A stretch of 61,376 nt of DNA, taken from Bacillus salacetis (lineage in GTDB: Bacteria > Bacillota > Bacilli > Bacillales > Bacillaceae_B). The notes beneath the pieces were generated by a model. That model was not told the origin of the DNA and did not search any database. It saw nothing but the letters and a program-made list of their open reading frames with translations. The stretch is taken from the NCBI RefSeq assembly GCF_003581585.1, contig NZ_QXIR01000028.1, positions 1-61,376 on the forward strand, given 5' to 3'. The position numbers and the translations under genes are program-made. How positions within the stretch are numbered: the first letter of the stretch is position 1; each line of letters begins with the position of its first letter. Positions 1-7,528 of this stretch are shown here, in pieces.

Positions 1-40
1 AAAATGTTTTTGTATGAAACGCCGTTGTTCAGCAGCGACG

Positions 41-75
41 TTTATTAATATATCAAGATGATAAATCAAAGTCAA
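41..75 (-). promoter_or_regulatory. Strong sigma-A promoter reading out of the window, probably an rRNA operon promoter
   Basis: On the minus strand a -35 TTGACT (70-75) and a -10 TATATT (47-52) are separated by exactly 17 bp. The start site would be near 40, and the next transcribed bases include GTCGCTGC, a sequence style common near Bacillus rrn starts. In B. subtilis an rRNA operon follows pdaB at this place. The promoter is seen; its assignment to an rRNA operon is inference because the gene lies outside the window. Confidence 0.6.
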
Positions 76-131
76 CGATTTTCACAAAAAAAAAATACTT
101 TTTTGCTTGTCCGCAATTTCCGCGGCATCAA

Positions 132-362
132 CTATGATTTCCCCTGCTCTATTCTTTTGGTTTTCATGTATTTCATACAGTCTTTATGGGAAGCGACCCT
201 TTTGAATAATTCAAATAATATTTTATATCTTTCATCCATTGCTCTTTTTACAATATGATCTATTCTTGAATCTTTCAAATCGAAAAGAATTTCATCCATT
301 TCTCTTTTCAATAAGTATTCCATTTCCTGCTTCTCTCTTTCGTTTATTAAGAAACCCAGCAA
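132..362 (-). CDS. Short conserved protein of unknown function (76 aa)
   Basis: A small, highly charged, probably all-helical protein rich in Glu, Lys and Arg, with no signal peptide, membrane segment or recognisable catalytic motif. I chose the TTG at 360-362 because AAGGGGTGA lies five bases before it; a GTG at 369-371 would sit inside that ribosome binding site. It lies between pdaB, which diverges from it, and the presumed rRNA promoter. I recall similar short unnamed proteins near pdaB in other Bacillaceae but cannot check. Function unknown. Confidence 0.6.
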   Translation of the reverse strand: MLGFLINEREKQEMEYLLKREMDEILFDLKDSRIDHIVKRAMDERYKILFELFKRVASHKDCMKYMKTKRIEQGKS

Positions 363-439
363 CTCTGTCACCCCTTCAACGTAGTAATTGTAGTTTTTTC
401 CAACTGGGCGGAATTTATAATAGGCTTTTCGTTATTTCT

Positions 440-470
440 GTAATATTTTTTCTTCGGACATGCATATGTT
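440..470 (+). promoter_or_regulatory. Possible sigma-E type promoter for pdaB
   Basis: GTAATATT (440-447) and CATATGTT (463-470), 15 bp apart, resemble the sigma-E -35 and -10 elements. The site is 32 bp before the pdaB start codon. Mother-cell sigma control would fit a late sporulation gene. The match is imperfect, so this is only a candidate. Confidence 0.35.
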
Positions 471-501
471 AGAACAGGATATTGTCTCTTGGAGGGATTG
501 T

Positions 502-1251
502 ATGAATGTTTTCTACTCATTAAATGCCCGAAAACTAAAACAGGGTATTCTGATTCTGGTCATTTCTTTTTTCACGGCTTTATTCATTTTTACCGGCAGC
601 CTCTCTGCTCTTCCTGTTTTCTCAACGGATGATGGGCCAAAAGCCATTTATAAAGGTGATAAGGGAATATCCCTGACATTCAACGTGGGCTGGGGGGACG
701 AGAAAGCTGAACCGATCCTTGAGAAGCTCAAGGATCAAGGGGTTCAATCCGCTACCTTCTTCCTTTCTGGAGCTTGGGCTGAAAGACATCCGGATATAGT
801 TGAAAAGATCAATAAACAAGGATACGAAATCGGGAGCCTGGGTTATGCTTATAGTGATTACAGCGAGATGGAAGATGCCAAAGTGCGTCAGGACATCCTG
901 AAAGCCCAAGAAGTCTTTGAGAAGTTGAATATTAAAGATGTCACTCTTCTTAGAATGCCAACCGGACATTTTGATAAACGGGTGCTGTCTATTGCCGATA
1001 AACTCGGATTTACTGTGGTTCATTGGAGCATCAACTCCCAGGACTGGACAAATCCAGGTGCCGAACAGATTATCAAAAATGTCTCTGCAGCGAAAAAAGG
1101 TGATATAGTGCTCCTTCATGCTTCGGATTCCGCTAAACAAACTGAAAAGTCCCTTCCGGAAATTGTTAAGGTTCTTAAGTCTAAAGGAGAATTCAAAAGT
1201 GTCTCTGAAATGATTGCCAATGGTAAGACGAAAACGACATTGGTTCCTTAA
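502..1251 (+). CDS. pdaB: Polysaccharide deacetylase family sporulation protein PdaB
   Basis: PdaB is a membrane-anchored NodB-fold protein that B. subtilis needs to keep spores stable late in sporulation. The ATG at 502 follows GGAGGG at 491-496; an earlier in-frame ATG at 460 lacks a binding site. The protein has 249 residues, near the usual 254. Residues 15-34 form a membrane anchor and the NodB domain follows from about 55. The first metal and catalytic motif reads TFNVGWGDE (59-67) instead of TFDD, and the second motif region (111-120) has no histidine. R151 keeps the RxPxG motif. Loss of the His pair is usual for PdaB as I recall it; Asn61 in place of Asp is less expected. The gene converges on kbaA. 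Confidence 0.93.
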   Translation: MNVFYSLNARKLKQGILILVISFFTALFIFTGSLSALPVFSTDDGPKAIYKGDKGISLTFNVGWGDEKAEPILEKLKDQGVQSATFFLSGAWAERHPDIVEKINKQGYEIGSLGYAYSDYSEMEDAKVRQDILKAQEVFEKLNIKDVTLLRMPTGHFDKRVLSIADKLGFTVVHWSINSQDWTNPGAEQIIKNVSAAKKGDIVLLHASDSAKQTEKSLPEIVKVLKSKGEFKSVSEMIANGKTKTTLVP

Positions 1252-1256
1252 TCAGA

Positions 1257-1289
1257 AAAGGACTGGCCCCTCGGCGGGATCAGTCCTTT
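1257..1289. terminator. Bidirectional terminator between pdaB and kbaA
   Basis: AAAGGACTG (1257-1265) pairs with CAGTCCTTT (1281-1289) around a GC-rich loop. It lies six bases past the pdaB stop and just past the kbaA stop, so it can serve both converging genes. Only a short U-run follows on either strand. Confidence 0.75.
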
Positions 1290-1291
1290 CA

Positions 1292-1909
1292 TCATTTCTT
1301 TGCTTTTCTTTCCTCTTCTGAGCGCTTATTGAATTTTGGCAATGCGAGCAGCTGGTAGGCATTACAGGCCACCAATGCAAACAGCATCAGGAAAAGCCAC
1401 TTACTTTCTTTAGCCTGCAGGACCGGGAGCCACTCCAGCACCGTTACAACAACCATAAAGAAAATCGCCGGGATGAATGTATTCTGGGCTGACTGCTTGT
1501 TTTTCAAGAAGGCAACCCCCACCCCGGTCACGGTAATCATTAAGAATAAAAAGATATATGAATACCTGACCTCTCCATTGTTCGTAAATCCATCGAAGCG
1601 GAAATAAATCAAATCAAACAAAACAAAAAGAATTACTACGACCTGCACTGTATTCCAAAAAGAACGGAACATGCCAAGGCCAAATTGATGAATGGTCAAA
1701 TAAGCGAAAAACCCCATTTGACTGATGACACTAAACGTAAAGCCGACTACTATAAGCCATAGAAGAACAGAAAGAATCCTTCCGAGGTCAAAATCAATGA
1801 ACCATGGTTTGAATTCATCCCACCTCAATATCAGGCCTGAAACACCAGTTACAACTCCACCCACCATAAGTGTGGAGAAAAATAATCGAATCCAATTTCG
1901 GATAGTCAC
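1292..1909 (-). CDS. kbaA: KinB-signalling pathway activation protein KbaA
   Basis: KbaA is an integral membrane protein that activates the KinB branch of the sporulation phosphorelay in B. subtilis. This 205-residue protein consists almost wholly of hydrophobic helices, about six, starting at residues 7-27, and ends in a short basic tail rich in Lys, Arg and Glu. The start is GTG at 1907-1909, ten bases after GGAGG. It sits between gerD and pdaB, both on the other strand, exactly as in B. subtilis. No soluble enzymatic domain is visible. The identification rests on sequence style, length and synteny. Confidence 0.9.
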   Translation of the reverse strand: MTIRNWIRLFFSTLMVGGVVTGVSGLILRWDEFKPWFIDFDLGRILSVLLWLIVVGFTFSVISQMGFFAYLTIHQFGLGMFRSFWNTVQVVVILFVLFDLIYFRFDGFTNNGEVRYSYIFLFLMITVTGVGVAFLKNKQSAQNTFIPAIFFMVVVTVLEWLPVLQAKESKWLFLMLFALVACNAYQLLALPKFNKRSEEERKAKK

Positions 1910-1995
1910 TTAAGAAATGCCTCCATTACATTTTTTTGCACTTCTTTGATTGTACCAAACGACCATTTAAAAAATCCACATCTACCTTATCCTGC

Positions 1996-2025
1996 GGTAT
2001 ATTTTTTTTGGTTTAATCCATATTA
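1996..2025 (+). promoter_or_regulatory. Candidate sigma-G promoter of gerD
   Basis: GGTATA (1996-2001) and CATATTA (2019-2025) are 17 bp apart. The -10 fits the forespore sigma-G pattern CATxxTA; the -35 matches less well. It lies 36 bp before the gerD start. GerD is known as a forespore-expressed sigma-G product in B. subtilis, which supports the call. Confidence 0.45.
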
Positions 2026-2061
2026 ATTGTAGGGGTATTTTGAAGTGAAAGGGGCTTAAAA

Positions 2062-2715
2062 ATGAAAAAATTATCCTTTCTATTTTTATTATTGCCGCTC
2101 CTGCTTCTTTCTGCGTGCGGCGGAGGAGGCGGGCAAGCGAGCGCCAGCCAGCCTGACTATGAGGAAACCAAGAAGATGGTTGTAGATATACTGAAAACAG
2201 ATGATGGGAAAAAGGCGATCCAGGAGATAATGGCTGATGAAAAAGTGAAACAGCAGCTTATCATGGATGAAGGGGTTGTAAAGGAAACGATAACGACCAC
2301 TCTAACTTCTGATAAAGGCAGCGAGTTCTGGAAGAAAGCTTTTGAAGACCCTAAATTTGCTGAATCCATGGCAAAGAGTATGAAGGGTGAAAATGAAAAG
2401 CTGCTGAAAGATCTCATGAAGGATCCCGAATACCAGGGCATGGTCATGGATATCATGAAAGATCCTGAAATCCAAAAGGAAATCGGAGAGACTCTGAAAA
2501 GCAAAGAGTACAGGGAGCATCTCCAGCAAGTAGTGACCGAAACCTTTGAAAGTCCGCTGTTCAAAGCTAAGATTCAGGACATCCTTCTTAAAGCAGCGAG
2601 CGAAATGAAAGGCCAGGGCGGAGAGCAGGGCGGACAAGGCGGTGCTGGTGAATCTGGTGGCGGAGGCGGACAAAGCGGCGGTGAATCCGGTGGCGGAGGC
2701 GGAGGCGGTGCTTGA
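2062..2715 (+). CDS. gerD: Spore germination lipoprotein GerD
   Basis: GerD is an inner spore membrane lipoprotein that clusters nutrient receptors into the germinosome. The protein starts with a signal peptide ending in lipobox LSAC, so Cys19 should carry lipid. Residues about 30-182 are charged and helical, as in the known trimeric rod. From about residue 183 the protein ends in a roughly 35-residue tail made mostly of glycine with Ser, Gln and Glu. At 217 residues it is longer than the roughly 185-residue B. subtilis GerD, and the tail accounts for the difference. The tail is coded by two 24-bp near-identical copies (2647-2670, 2680-2703). AAAGGGG precedes the ATG. Confidence 0.93.
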   Translation: MKKLSFLFLLLPLLLLSACGGGGGQASASQPDYEETKKMVVDILKTDDGKKAIQEIMADEKVKQQLIMDEGVVKETITTTLTSDKGSEFWKKAFEDPKFAESMAKSMKGENEKLLKDLMKDPEYQGMVMDIMKDPEIQKEIGETLKSKEYREHLQQVVTETFESPLFKAKIQDILLKAASEMKGQGGEQGGQGGAGESGGGGGQSGGESGGGGGGGA

Positions 2716-2830
2716 TCAGCCCTTCTCCTTCCTCCTCTTAAAACACATTTTCTCTTACGGAGAGAATCCCCATAGTAGGATCTCCCCTCTGTTTCTCTGA
2801 TTGACTATCGCAGCAATTTATAAAAAAGGG

Positions 2831-2869
2831 AATAAAAAAACAAGCGGCTGTCGTTTCAAGCCGCTTGTT
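2831..2869 (-). terminator. Intrinsic terminator of salA
   Basis: A perfect 11-bp stem, AACAAGCGGCT (2839-2849) with AGCCGCTTGTT (2859-2869), is followed on the minus strand by seven T residues. It lies 13 bp beyond the salA stop codon and may also stop gerD transcripts from the other side. Confidence 0.9.
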
Positions 2870-2881
2870 CTACGTTTCAAT

Positions 2882-3940
2882 TCAGGACAGCAAGTCGATG
2901 ACTTTGTGGGCGATATCCCCATAGATCTTTCCGACTCGGTGGTCTGTATCGTATACGGATGGAGCAAAGTCATCCTCATTCCAGTCAGGCTGCTGAAGCG
3001 GGAGCTGCCCAAGGAGGTTCGTTCTTAATTCTTCTGACAGTTTCTCTCCCCCGCCTCTTCCGAATACATATTCTCTTTCGCCGGTGTTCTTGCTCTCGAA
3101 GTATGACATATTCTCGATAACACCCAGGATCTCATGGTCAGTACTTAAAGCCATGGCGCCCGCACGCGCAGCAACGAATGCTGCAGTCGGGTGAGGGGTC
3201 GTCACGATGATCTCTTTACATTGCGGGAGCATTGTATGGATATCCAGGGCTACGTCGCCTGTTCCCGGCGGAAGGTCAAGCAGCAGGTAATCAAGGTCGC
3301 CCCATTCCACTTCATTGAAGAAGTTATTCAGCATTTTTCCAAGCATGGGCCCTCTCCAGATGACTGGTGCATTGTCTTCCACAAAGAAGCCCATAGAGAT
3401 GACTTTAACGCCAAATCTTTCAACAGGGATGATCTTTTCTCCTCTTACGACCGGACGCTTCACAATCCCCATCATATCAGGAACGCTGAAACCATATATA
3501 TCGGCATCGACCAATCCTACCTTTTTACCTGCGCGCGCAAGTGAAACAGCAAGGTTGACGGATACTGTCGACTTACCGACTCCGCCTTTTCCGCTGGCGA
3601 TCGCGATGAATGTTGTTTTGCTTCCAGGAGACAGGAGGCTGCCGGACTCTTCGCCTTCCGGTTGTGATCCCCTATGTTTTTCAAGTTCCTCAGGAGAAAG
3701 ATCTGCAAATCGGATACCCACCGTTTCAGCCCCATTTTCTTTAAGGACCTTGACGATTTCCTGCTGCATCTTCATTTGCTCTGCTGTCCCGGTTTTGGCA
3801 ATCGCAACCTTTACACTGACATGATTCTTTTCCTCTTTGACACTTACTTCAAGAACACCGTTTGTTTCTTCCAGTGTTTTATGTAAAAATGGATCTTTGA
3901 TTTTATATAGTAAATCTCTAACTTGTTGTTGGGATAACAT
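2882..3940 (-). CDS. salA: Mrp/NBP35-family ATP-binding protein SalA
   Basis: A P-loop ATPase of the MinD/Mrp family. In B. subtilis SalA is an ATP-binding regulator that represses scoC and so raises exoprotease production; other Mrp proteins carry iron-sulfur clusters. An N-terminal MIP18-like domain (about 1-90) precedes the deviant Walker A SGKGGVGKST (116-125) and DADIYG. The CxxC pair used by cluster-carrying Mrp proteins is absent, which fits SalA rather than a cluster carrier. The ATG at 3938-3940 lies eight bases after GGAAGG; a GTG three codons earlier overlaps that site. The resulting 352 residues match the B. subtilis length. It has its own terminator. Confidence 0.93.
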   Translation of the reverse strand: MLSQQQVRDLLYKIKDPFLHKTLEETNGVLEVSVKEEKNHVSVKVAIAKTGTAEQMKMQQEIVKVLKENGAETVGIRFADLSPEELEKHRGSQPEGEESGSLLSPGSKTTFIAIASGKGGVGKSTVSVNLAVSLARAGKKVGLVDADIYGFSVPDMMGIVKRPVVRGEKIIPVERFGVKVISMGFFVEDNAPVIWRGPMLGKMLNNFFNEVEWGDLDYLLLDLPPGTGDVALDIHTMLPQCKEIIVTTPHPTAAFVAARAGAMALSTDHEILGVIENMSYFESKNTGEREYVFGRGGGEKLSEELRTNLLGQLPLQQPDWNEDDFAPSVYDTDHRVGKIYGDIAHKVIDLLS

Positions 3941-4035
3941 AGCTAACACCTTCCTCTAATCTTGAATTCGTTTTCATTCTATTTCAGTATAACATATCCT
4001 AATTGTATTGAATTGTCTAACAGCTTATAGAAATA

Positions 4036-4067
4036 AAAAAACTGAGAGGTTATTCCTCATCAGTTTT
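4036..4067 (-). terminator. Terminator overlapping the cwlD stop codon
   Basis: A 12-bp stem with one bulge (4038-4049 with 4055-4067) has the cwlD stop codon (4050-4052) in its loop, and its 5' arm is made by the last cwlD codons. The minus strand then runs into six T residues. It is a compact intrinsic terminator. Confidence 0.85.
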
Positions 4068-4772
4068 CTCATCATAATACTTTAATACTCCTTCATATAT
4101 GGAAGCAGCTACTTTTTGTTGATACTTCTCAGTAATAAGGTTGGCTTTTTCTCCCGGATTGGACAGGAAGCCAATCTCTACCAGGGCACCAGGCTTATTG
4201 ATATGTTTTACCAAATACACATTCTGGATCCCCTTTGCCTCTCTCTTCGTGTTTTCAAGATTTCGGATCAGCTCGGACTGAATCTTTTCGGCAACCTCTT
4301 TGTTCTCCTTGAATTTAGGATTATAGAAGGTTTGTGCTCCGCTCCATCTGCTGGAAGGAATTGCATTCAAATGAATGCTGAGATACAGGTCGGCGTTGGA
4401 TGAATTGATCATCTCCAGACGCTTCTTAAGATCCTGTGTTTTTCTCCGGCTGTATCCTCTTGTTCCTTCTGGAGCAAGATCACTGTCATCATCCCTCGTC
4501 ATGATGACAAGGGCGCCCTGCTCCTGAAAGTAATCACGAAGCATCTTTGAAACATTCAAGGCAATATCTTTTTCCAGTACTTCATCTGACCCCGAACCGC
4601 TTTCCGCTCCCCCATCAGGGCCTCCGTGACCGGGATCAAGATAAATAATTTTTCCTGACAAAGGAAGATTCCAGGATTCCCAAGTGCCTGTATCAAGCAG
4701 TTTATATTGAAAAATGATGAATATTATGATGGCAACCCCGGCAAACCCTATCATCTTCAATTTATTTTTCAT
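4050..4772 (-). CDS. cwlD: N-acetylmuramoyl-L-alanine amidase CwlD (spore cortex)
   Basis: CwlD is a zinc amidase that strips peptides from cortex muramic acid so that muramic-delta-lactam can form, a mark needed for germination. Residues 8-23 form an N-terminal membrane or signal segment. The Amidase_3 domain starts at DPGHGG (46-51) with zinc ligand H49; E67 is the next ligand, followed by SIHLNA and the catalytic Glu in LVEIGFLSN. I chose ATG 4770-4772, just after GGGGAGGG; an upstream in-frame ATG overlaps that site. The length is 240 residues against 237 in B. subtilis. It follows ybaK by 68 bp in the same direction. Confidence 0.93.
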   Translation of the reverse strand: MKNKLKMIGFAGVAIIIFIIFQYKLLDTGTWESWNLPLSGKIIYLDPGHGGPDGGAESGSGSDEVLEKDIALNVSKMLRDYFQEQGALVIMTRDDDSDLAPEGTRGYSRRKTQDLKKRLEMINSSNADLYLSIHLNAIPSSRWSGAQTFYNPKFKENKEVAEKIQSELIRNLENTKREAKGIQNVYLVKHINKPGALVEIGFLSNPGEKANLITEKYQQKVAASIYEGVLKYYDEKTDEE

Positions 4773-4840
4773 TTGAAATCCCTCCCCCATCTCTATAAAA
4801 AATATGGGACAAGGGATGAATTTAGAACTGCCGGAAAAAA

Positions 4841-5287
4841 TTAATGCATTCTGAGCTTATGCCGTTTAATACCATTTTGATACCCTTCACTCCACCACGT
4901 CTCAACAAAATGTTCGCAGCTGTAATAAAAGGACTCGTCCACGGTATTGGAAACGCCAAGCTCTGACCAGTATAGCCAGAAGTTATATAAAGTATCGATA
5001 TAGTGCTTCATTTCAGGATTACAGCGTTTTTGTACCTCTTCCAGTGTTTCGCCGCTGTATCCAAACTTGCTCAGCTTCCCGCCAAGTAAATAAGCCTCTA
5101 CCGCCACATCAAAGCAGGCTTCATCAAACCCCTGCTGCATAAAGACGCCTCCCTGGATCTTGATCTGGCCAAAATGCTTTCGGACACTTTCCTGAAGCAT
5201 CTTAATGGAGACTTCCCGCAGCAGCTTTCGTTCATGCTGTATCTGCTTCTCTCTTCTTTTTGAATTAAATGAAGTAATAACGCTCAA
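4841..5287 (-). CDS. ybaK: YbaK-like protein, DUF2521 family
   Basis: A 148-residue soluble protein of unknown function that matches B. subtilis YbaK in size, style and place, directly upstream of cwlD. The N-terminal 35 residues are basic and probably helical, the C-terminal half is aromatic-rich with several Trp and Tyr residues, and the end is basic. No catalytic motif or membrane segment is visible. The start is TTG at 5285-5287, seven bases after GGGAGG. It may be cotranscribed with cwlD, since no terminator lies between them. Confidence 0.85.
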   Translation of the reverse strand: MSVITSFNSKRREKQIQHERKLLREVSIKMLQESVRKHFGQIKIQGGVFMQQGFDEACFDVAVEAYLLGGKLSKFGYSGETLEEVQKRCNPEMKHYIDTLYNFWLYWSELGVSNTVDESFYYSCEHFVETWWSEGYQNGIKRHKLRMH

Positions 5288-5700
5288 AGCGATTCCCTCC
5301 CTTTGAACGTTATTTTTAGCTTAAAGTCGTTCTTCATTCGAGCAATGGTTTCCAATTCTGGCTTTAGTGACAGTCACGCCCCGGATCTTGTCGAACCTGA
5401 GGTGCCTTGTTTGTTCTGCAGGCTAAGCGGGATACATTAATTTGGAAGTTTAGCGTTTGATGTAGCCCCGCCGGCCGAGCAACCAGCATCTTTTTATGTT
5501 TTTGACGTTATATTGTGCCTATTAACCCTCCTTTACTGCATCATCCATTGGTTCATCACAGTTGATGTCCGAATTACCCTCTTTTTACTACATCAAATAA
5601 CTGGTTCTCCTGCTTTGATGTTCTAATCTGCTCTCTTTTCCTGCCTCGCAACTCTTTTCATTTTAAATGATGCCCCTATACCTCCAATAACATCAAAAAA
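5288..5700. other. Non-coding interval between ybaK and rpsI
   Basis: No credible gene lies here, although B. subtilis has the methyltransferase gene ybaJ at this place. The left part holds a perfect GTGAC-A-GTCAC palindrome at about 5367-5377. The right part is a degenerate tandem repeat described separately. I could not find a convincing promoter for ybaK. Confidence 0.7.
5521..5678. repeat. Degenerate tandem repeat, about three units of 52-53 bp
   Basis: Units begin at 5521, 5573 and 5626. Each opens with an ATTA/ATCT plus pyrimidine-rich stretch and carries TGATG about 42 bases in (5563, 5616, 5668), followed by a C/T-rich end and A. Units one and two also contain CATCA facing TGATG, giving small inverted repeats. 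The copies have diverged considerably. Confidence 0.55.
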
Positions 5701-5725
5701 TCCCAGCTGGATAATCCAGCTGGGA
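5691..5725 (-). terminator. Terminator of the rplM-rpsI operon
   Basis: TCCCAGCTGGA (5701-5711) and TCCAGCTGGGA (5715-5725) form a perfect 11-bp stem with a three-base loop. On the minus strand six T residues follow. It lies 16 bp after the rpsI stop codon. Confidence 0.93.
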
Positions 5726-5741
5726 TCGAACGTTAATAAGA

Positions 5742-6134
5742 TTAACGTTTTGAGAACTGAGGTGCACGACGAGCGCCTTTAAGACCGTATTTCTTACGTT
5801 CTTTCATACGAGCGTCACGAGTCAGTAATCCTGCGCGCTTAAGAGTTCCGCGGTATTCAGGATCAGCTTGAAGCAATGCACGTGCGATACCGTGACGGAT
5901 TGCACCAGCTTGGCCAGTGTATCCACCACCGTGTACGTTTACCAATACATCATAGTTGCCAACAGTTTCAGTTGCAACTAGAGGCTGCTTGATAACCTCA
6001 CGTAGTGCTTCGAATGGGATGTAGTTTTCTACTTCACGATCATTAATAACGATCTTACCGTTACCTGGTACTAAACGTACACGAGCTACTGAGCTCTTAC
6101 GACGACCAGTTCCGTAATATTGAACTTGTGCCAA
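5742..6134 (-). CDS. rpsI: 30S ribosomal protein S9
   Basis: S9 binds the 3' major (head) domain of 16S rRNA; its C-terminal tail reaches the P-site tRNA. This 130-residue protein has the typical [12 protein letters not shown] start and ends in the basic [16 protein letters not shown] tail, so it is full length. It is cotranscribed with rplM, 22 bp upstream, under the L13 leader. A terminator follows. Its stop codon lies inside a short CGTTAAT/ATTAACG inverted repeat. Confidence 0.98.
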   Translation of the reverse strand: MAQVQYYGTGRRKSSVARVRLVPGNGKIVINDREVENYIPFEALREVIKQPLVATETVGNYDVLVNVHGGGYTGQAGAIRHGIARALLQADPEYRGTLKRAGLLTRDARMKERKKYGLKGARRAPQFSKR

Positions 6135-6156
6135 GATAATTACCTCCTCTTATTGA

Positions 6157-6594
6157 TTATCCACGAAGTTCGTAAACTTCTGGTTGTTGTGCTTGATGCG
6201 GATGTTCAGCGCCAGCGTATACATGCAGTTTCTTGAACATTTGACGGCCTAAAGATCCTTTTGGAAGCATACCTTTAATACCAAGTTCAAGCATTTTTTC
6301 TGAGTAGTTTGTACGCATTTCAAGAGCTGTACGAGACTTCAAACCGCCTGGGTGTTGGCTGTGACGGTAGTAAATTTTGTCAGTAAGTTTCTTACCAGTC
6401 AATTCGATTTTGGAAGCGTTGATGATGATAACGTGATCACCAGTGTCAACGTGTGGTGTGAAAGTTGGTTTGTGTTTACCACGTAAGATTGCTGCTACTT
6501 CGCTGGAAAGGCGACCAAGAGTCTTTCCTTCGGCGTCAACAACGTACCACTTACGTTCGATTTCATTAGCTTTTGCCATATATGTCGTACGCAT
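6157..6594 (-). CDS. rplM: 50S ribosomal protein L13
   Basis: L13 is an early-assembly 50S protein that binds 23S rRNA and, in several bacteria, regulates its own rplM-rpsI mRNA. The 145-residue protein has the family start [17 protein letters not shown] and ends PEVYELRG, so it is complete. ATG 6592-6594 lies six bases after GGAGGG. A sigma-A promoter and an L13-type leader lie directly upstream. Confidence 0.98.
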   Translation of the reverse strand: MRTTYMAKANEIERKWYVVDAEGKTLGRLSSEVAAILRGKHKPTFTPHVDTGDHVIIINASKIELTGKKLTDKIYYRHSQHPGGLKSRTALEMRTNYSEKMLELGIKGMLPKGSLGRQMFKKLHVYAGAEHPHQAQQPEVYELRG

Positions 6595-6639
6595 GAGTTA
6601 CCCTCCTAATATTTATCATTCAATTTCATTTAAGTTCCG

Positions 6640-6700
6640 ATAGTATATATCTTCAATCACAATAAGATTCCGGGGCTTATCGTGGGGTTAATAACATACC
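6640..6700 (-). ncRNA. Probable L13 leader (rplM autoregulatory RNA)
   Basis: The transcript from the rplM promoter contains a hairpin of CACGATAAG pairing with CTTATTGTG (minus strand of 6676-6684 and 6658-6666) around CCCCGGAAT. Location and appearance fit the L13 leader family of Firmicutes, which L13 is thought to bind. A covariance search would be decisive; I assign it by position and pattern. Confidence 0.6.
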
Positions 6701-6707
6701 ATATGTT

Positions 6708-6736
6708 ATAATATCTTGTTCGCGCCGGGATGTCAA
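6708..6736 (-). promoter_or_regulatory. Sigma-A promoter of rplM-rpsI
   Basis: A perfect -35 TTGACA (6731-6736) and a -10 TATTAT (6708-6713) with a 17-bp spacer. The start site would be near 6701, giving a leader of about 105 nt. Confidence 0.88.
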
Positions 6737-6777
6737 GGGAATGTTACACCTGGATTAGTTGTTTTAGTATTTTTTTT

Positions 6778-7515
6778 TCAATAGTATACTTTCCAGAGAT
6801 ACAGCCCTTGCGGAGCAGCTGTTTTGCCCGCTGCACCCCGGTCTGCCGCCTCCAGCATGCCTCTTACATCATCCGCAGTGTACTTGCCCCTTCCGACTTC
6901 CAAAAGCGTCCCTGAAAGGATTCTGACCATGTTATAAAGGAACCCATTCCCTATATAGGAGAAAGTGATCTCTTCTTCGGCTTCCTCGATTCCAATTGAG
7001 TAAATCGTCCGAACCTTATCCGCCACTTCCGTCTTCGCTGAACAAAAACTGGTGAAGTCATGTTCTCCAATCAAATACTCCGCAGCATTCCTCATTTCTT
7101 CGATATTTATCTGAAATGGATAATGCAATGCAAAGTGTCTTTTAAAAGGATCTGCTGCTTGGTTTTGGTAGACGCAGTATCGGTATTCCTTTTTGACGGC
7201 AGAAAAGCGTGAATGAAAATCACCTGAAACTTTTTCTGCCCAAGTGAGGACGATTTCCGGCGGCAGTTTGCTGTTCAGAACCGTTGGCCACTTCTCCTCT
7301 GGGATCGAGAGCCCTGTGTCGAAGTGAAAGACTTGTCCCTTTGCATGGACTCCTGCATCCGTTCTTCCCGATGCTGTTATCTTTACATCTTCCCCTTTAT
7401 GGATTTCCCGGAGGGCTTTTTCTATTTCCAACTGGACTGTCCGCTTCCCAGGCTGCACCTGATAGCCGGCAAACGGTGTGCCGTCGTATGCCACTGTACA
7501 CTTTATTCTCTGCAT
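6778..7515 (-). CDS. truA: tRNA pseudouridine(38-40) synthase TruA
   Basis: TruA isomerises uridines 38-40 of the tRNA anticodon stem. The 245-residue protein has the signature SGRTDAGVHA (49-58) with catalytic Asp53, the basic groove region around RFSAVKKEYRY, and the conserved end LYLWKVYY. ATG 7513-7515 follows AGGAGTG by five bases. It is last in the ecfA1-ecfA2-ecfT-truA group, 13 bp after ecfT. No terminator is obvious before the rplM promoter; an A-tract follows the stop codon. Confidence 0.96.
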   Translation of the reverse strand: MQRIKCTVAYDGTPFAGYQVQPGKRTVQLEIEKALREIHKGEDVKITASGRTDAGVHAKGQVFHFDTGLSIPEEKWPTVLNSKLPPEIVLTWAEKVSGDFHSRFSAVKKEYRYCVYQNQAADPFKRHFALHYPFQINIEEMRNAAEYLIGEHDFTSFCSAKTEVADKVRTIYSIGIEEAEEEITFSYIGNGFLYNMVRILSGTLLEVGRGKYTADDVRGMLEAADRGAAGKTAAPQGLYLWKVYY

Positions 7516-7528
7516 GAGAACACTCCTA

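Noticed and set aside
58..258. Plus-strand frame of 66 codons at the left edge
   Set aside because: It is antisense to the better supported minus-strand gene and runs through the rrn-type promoter.
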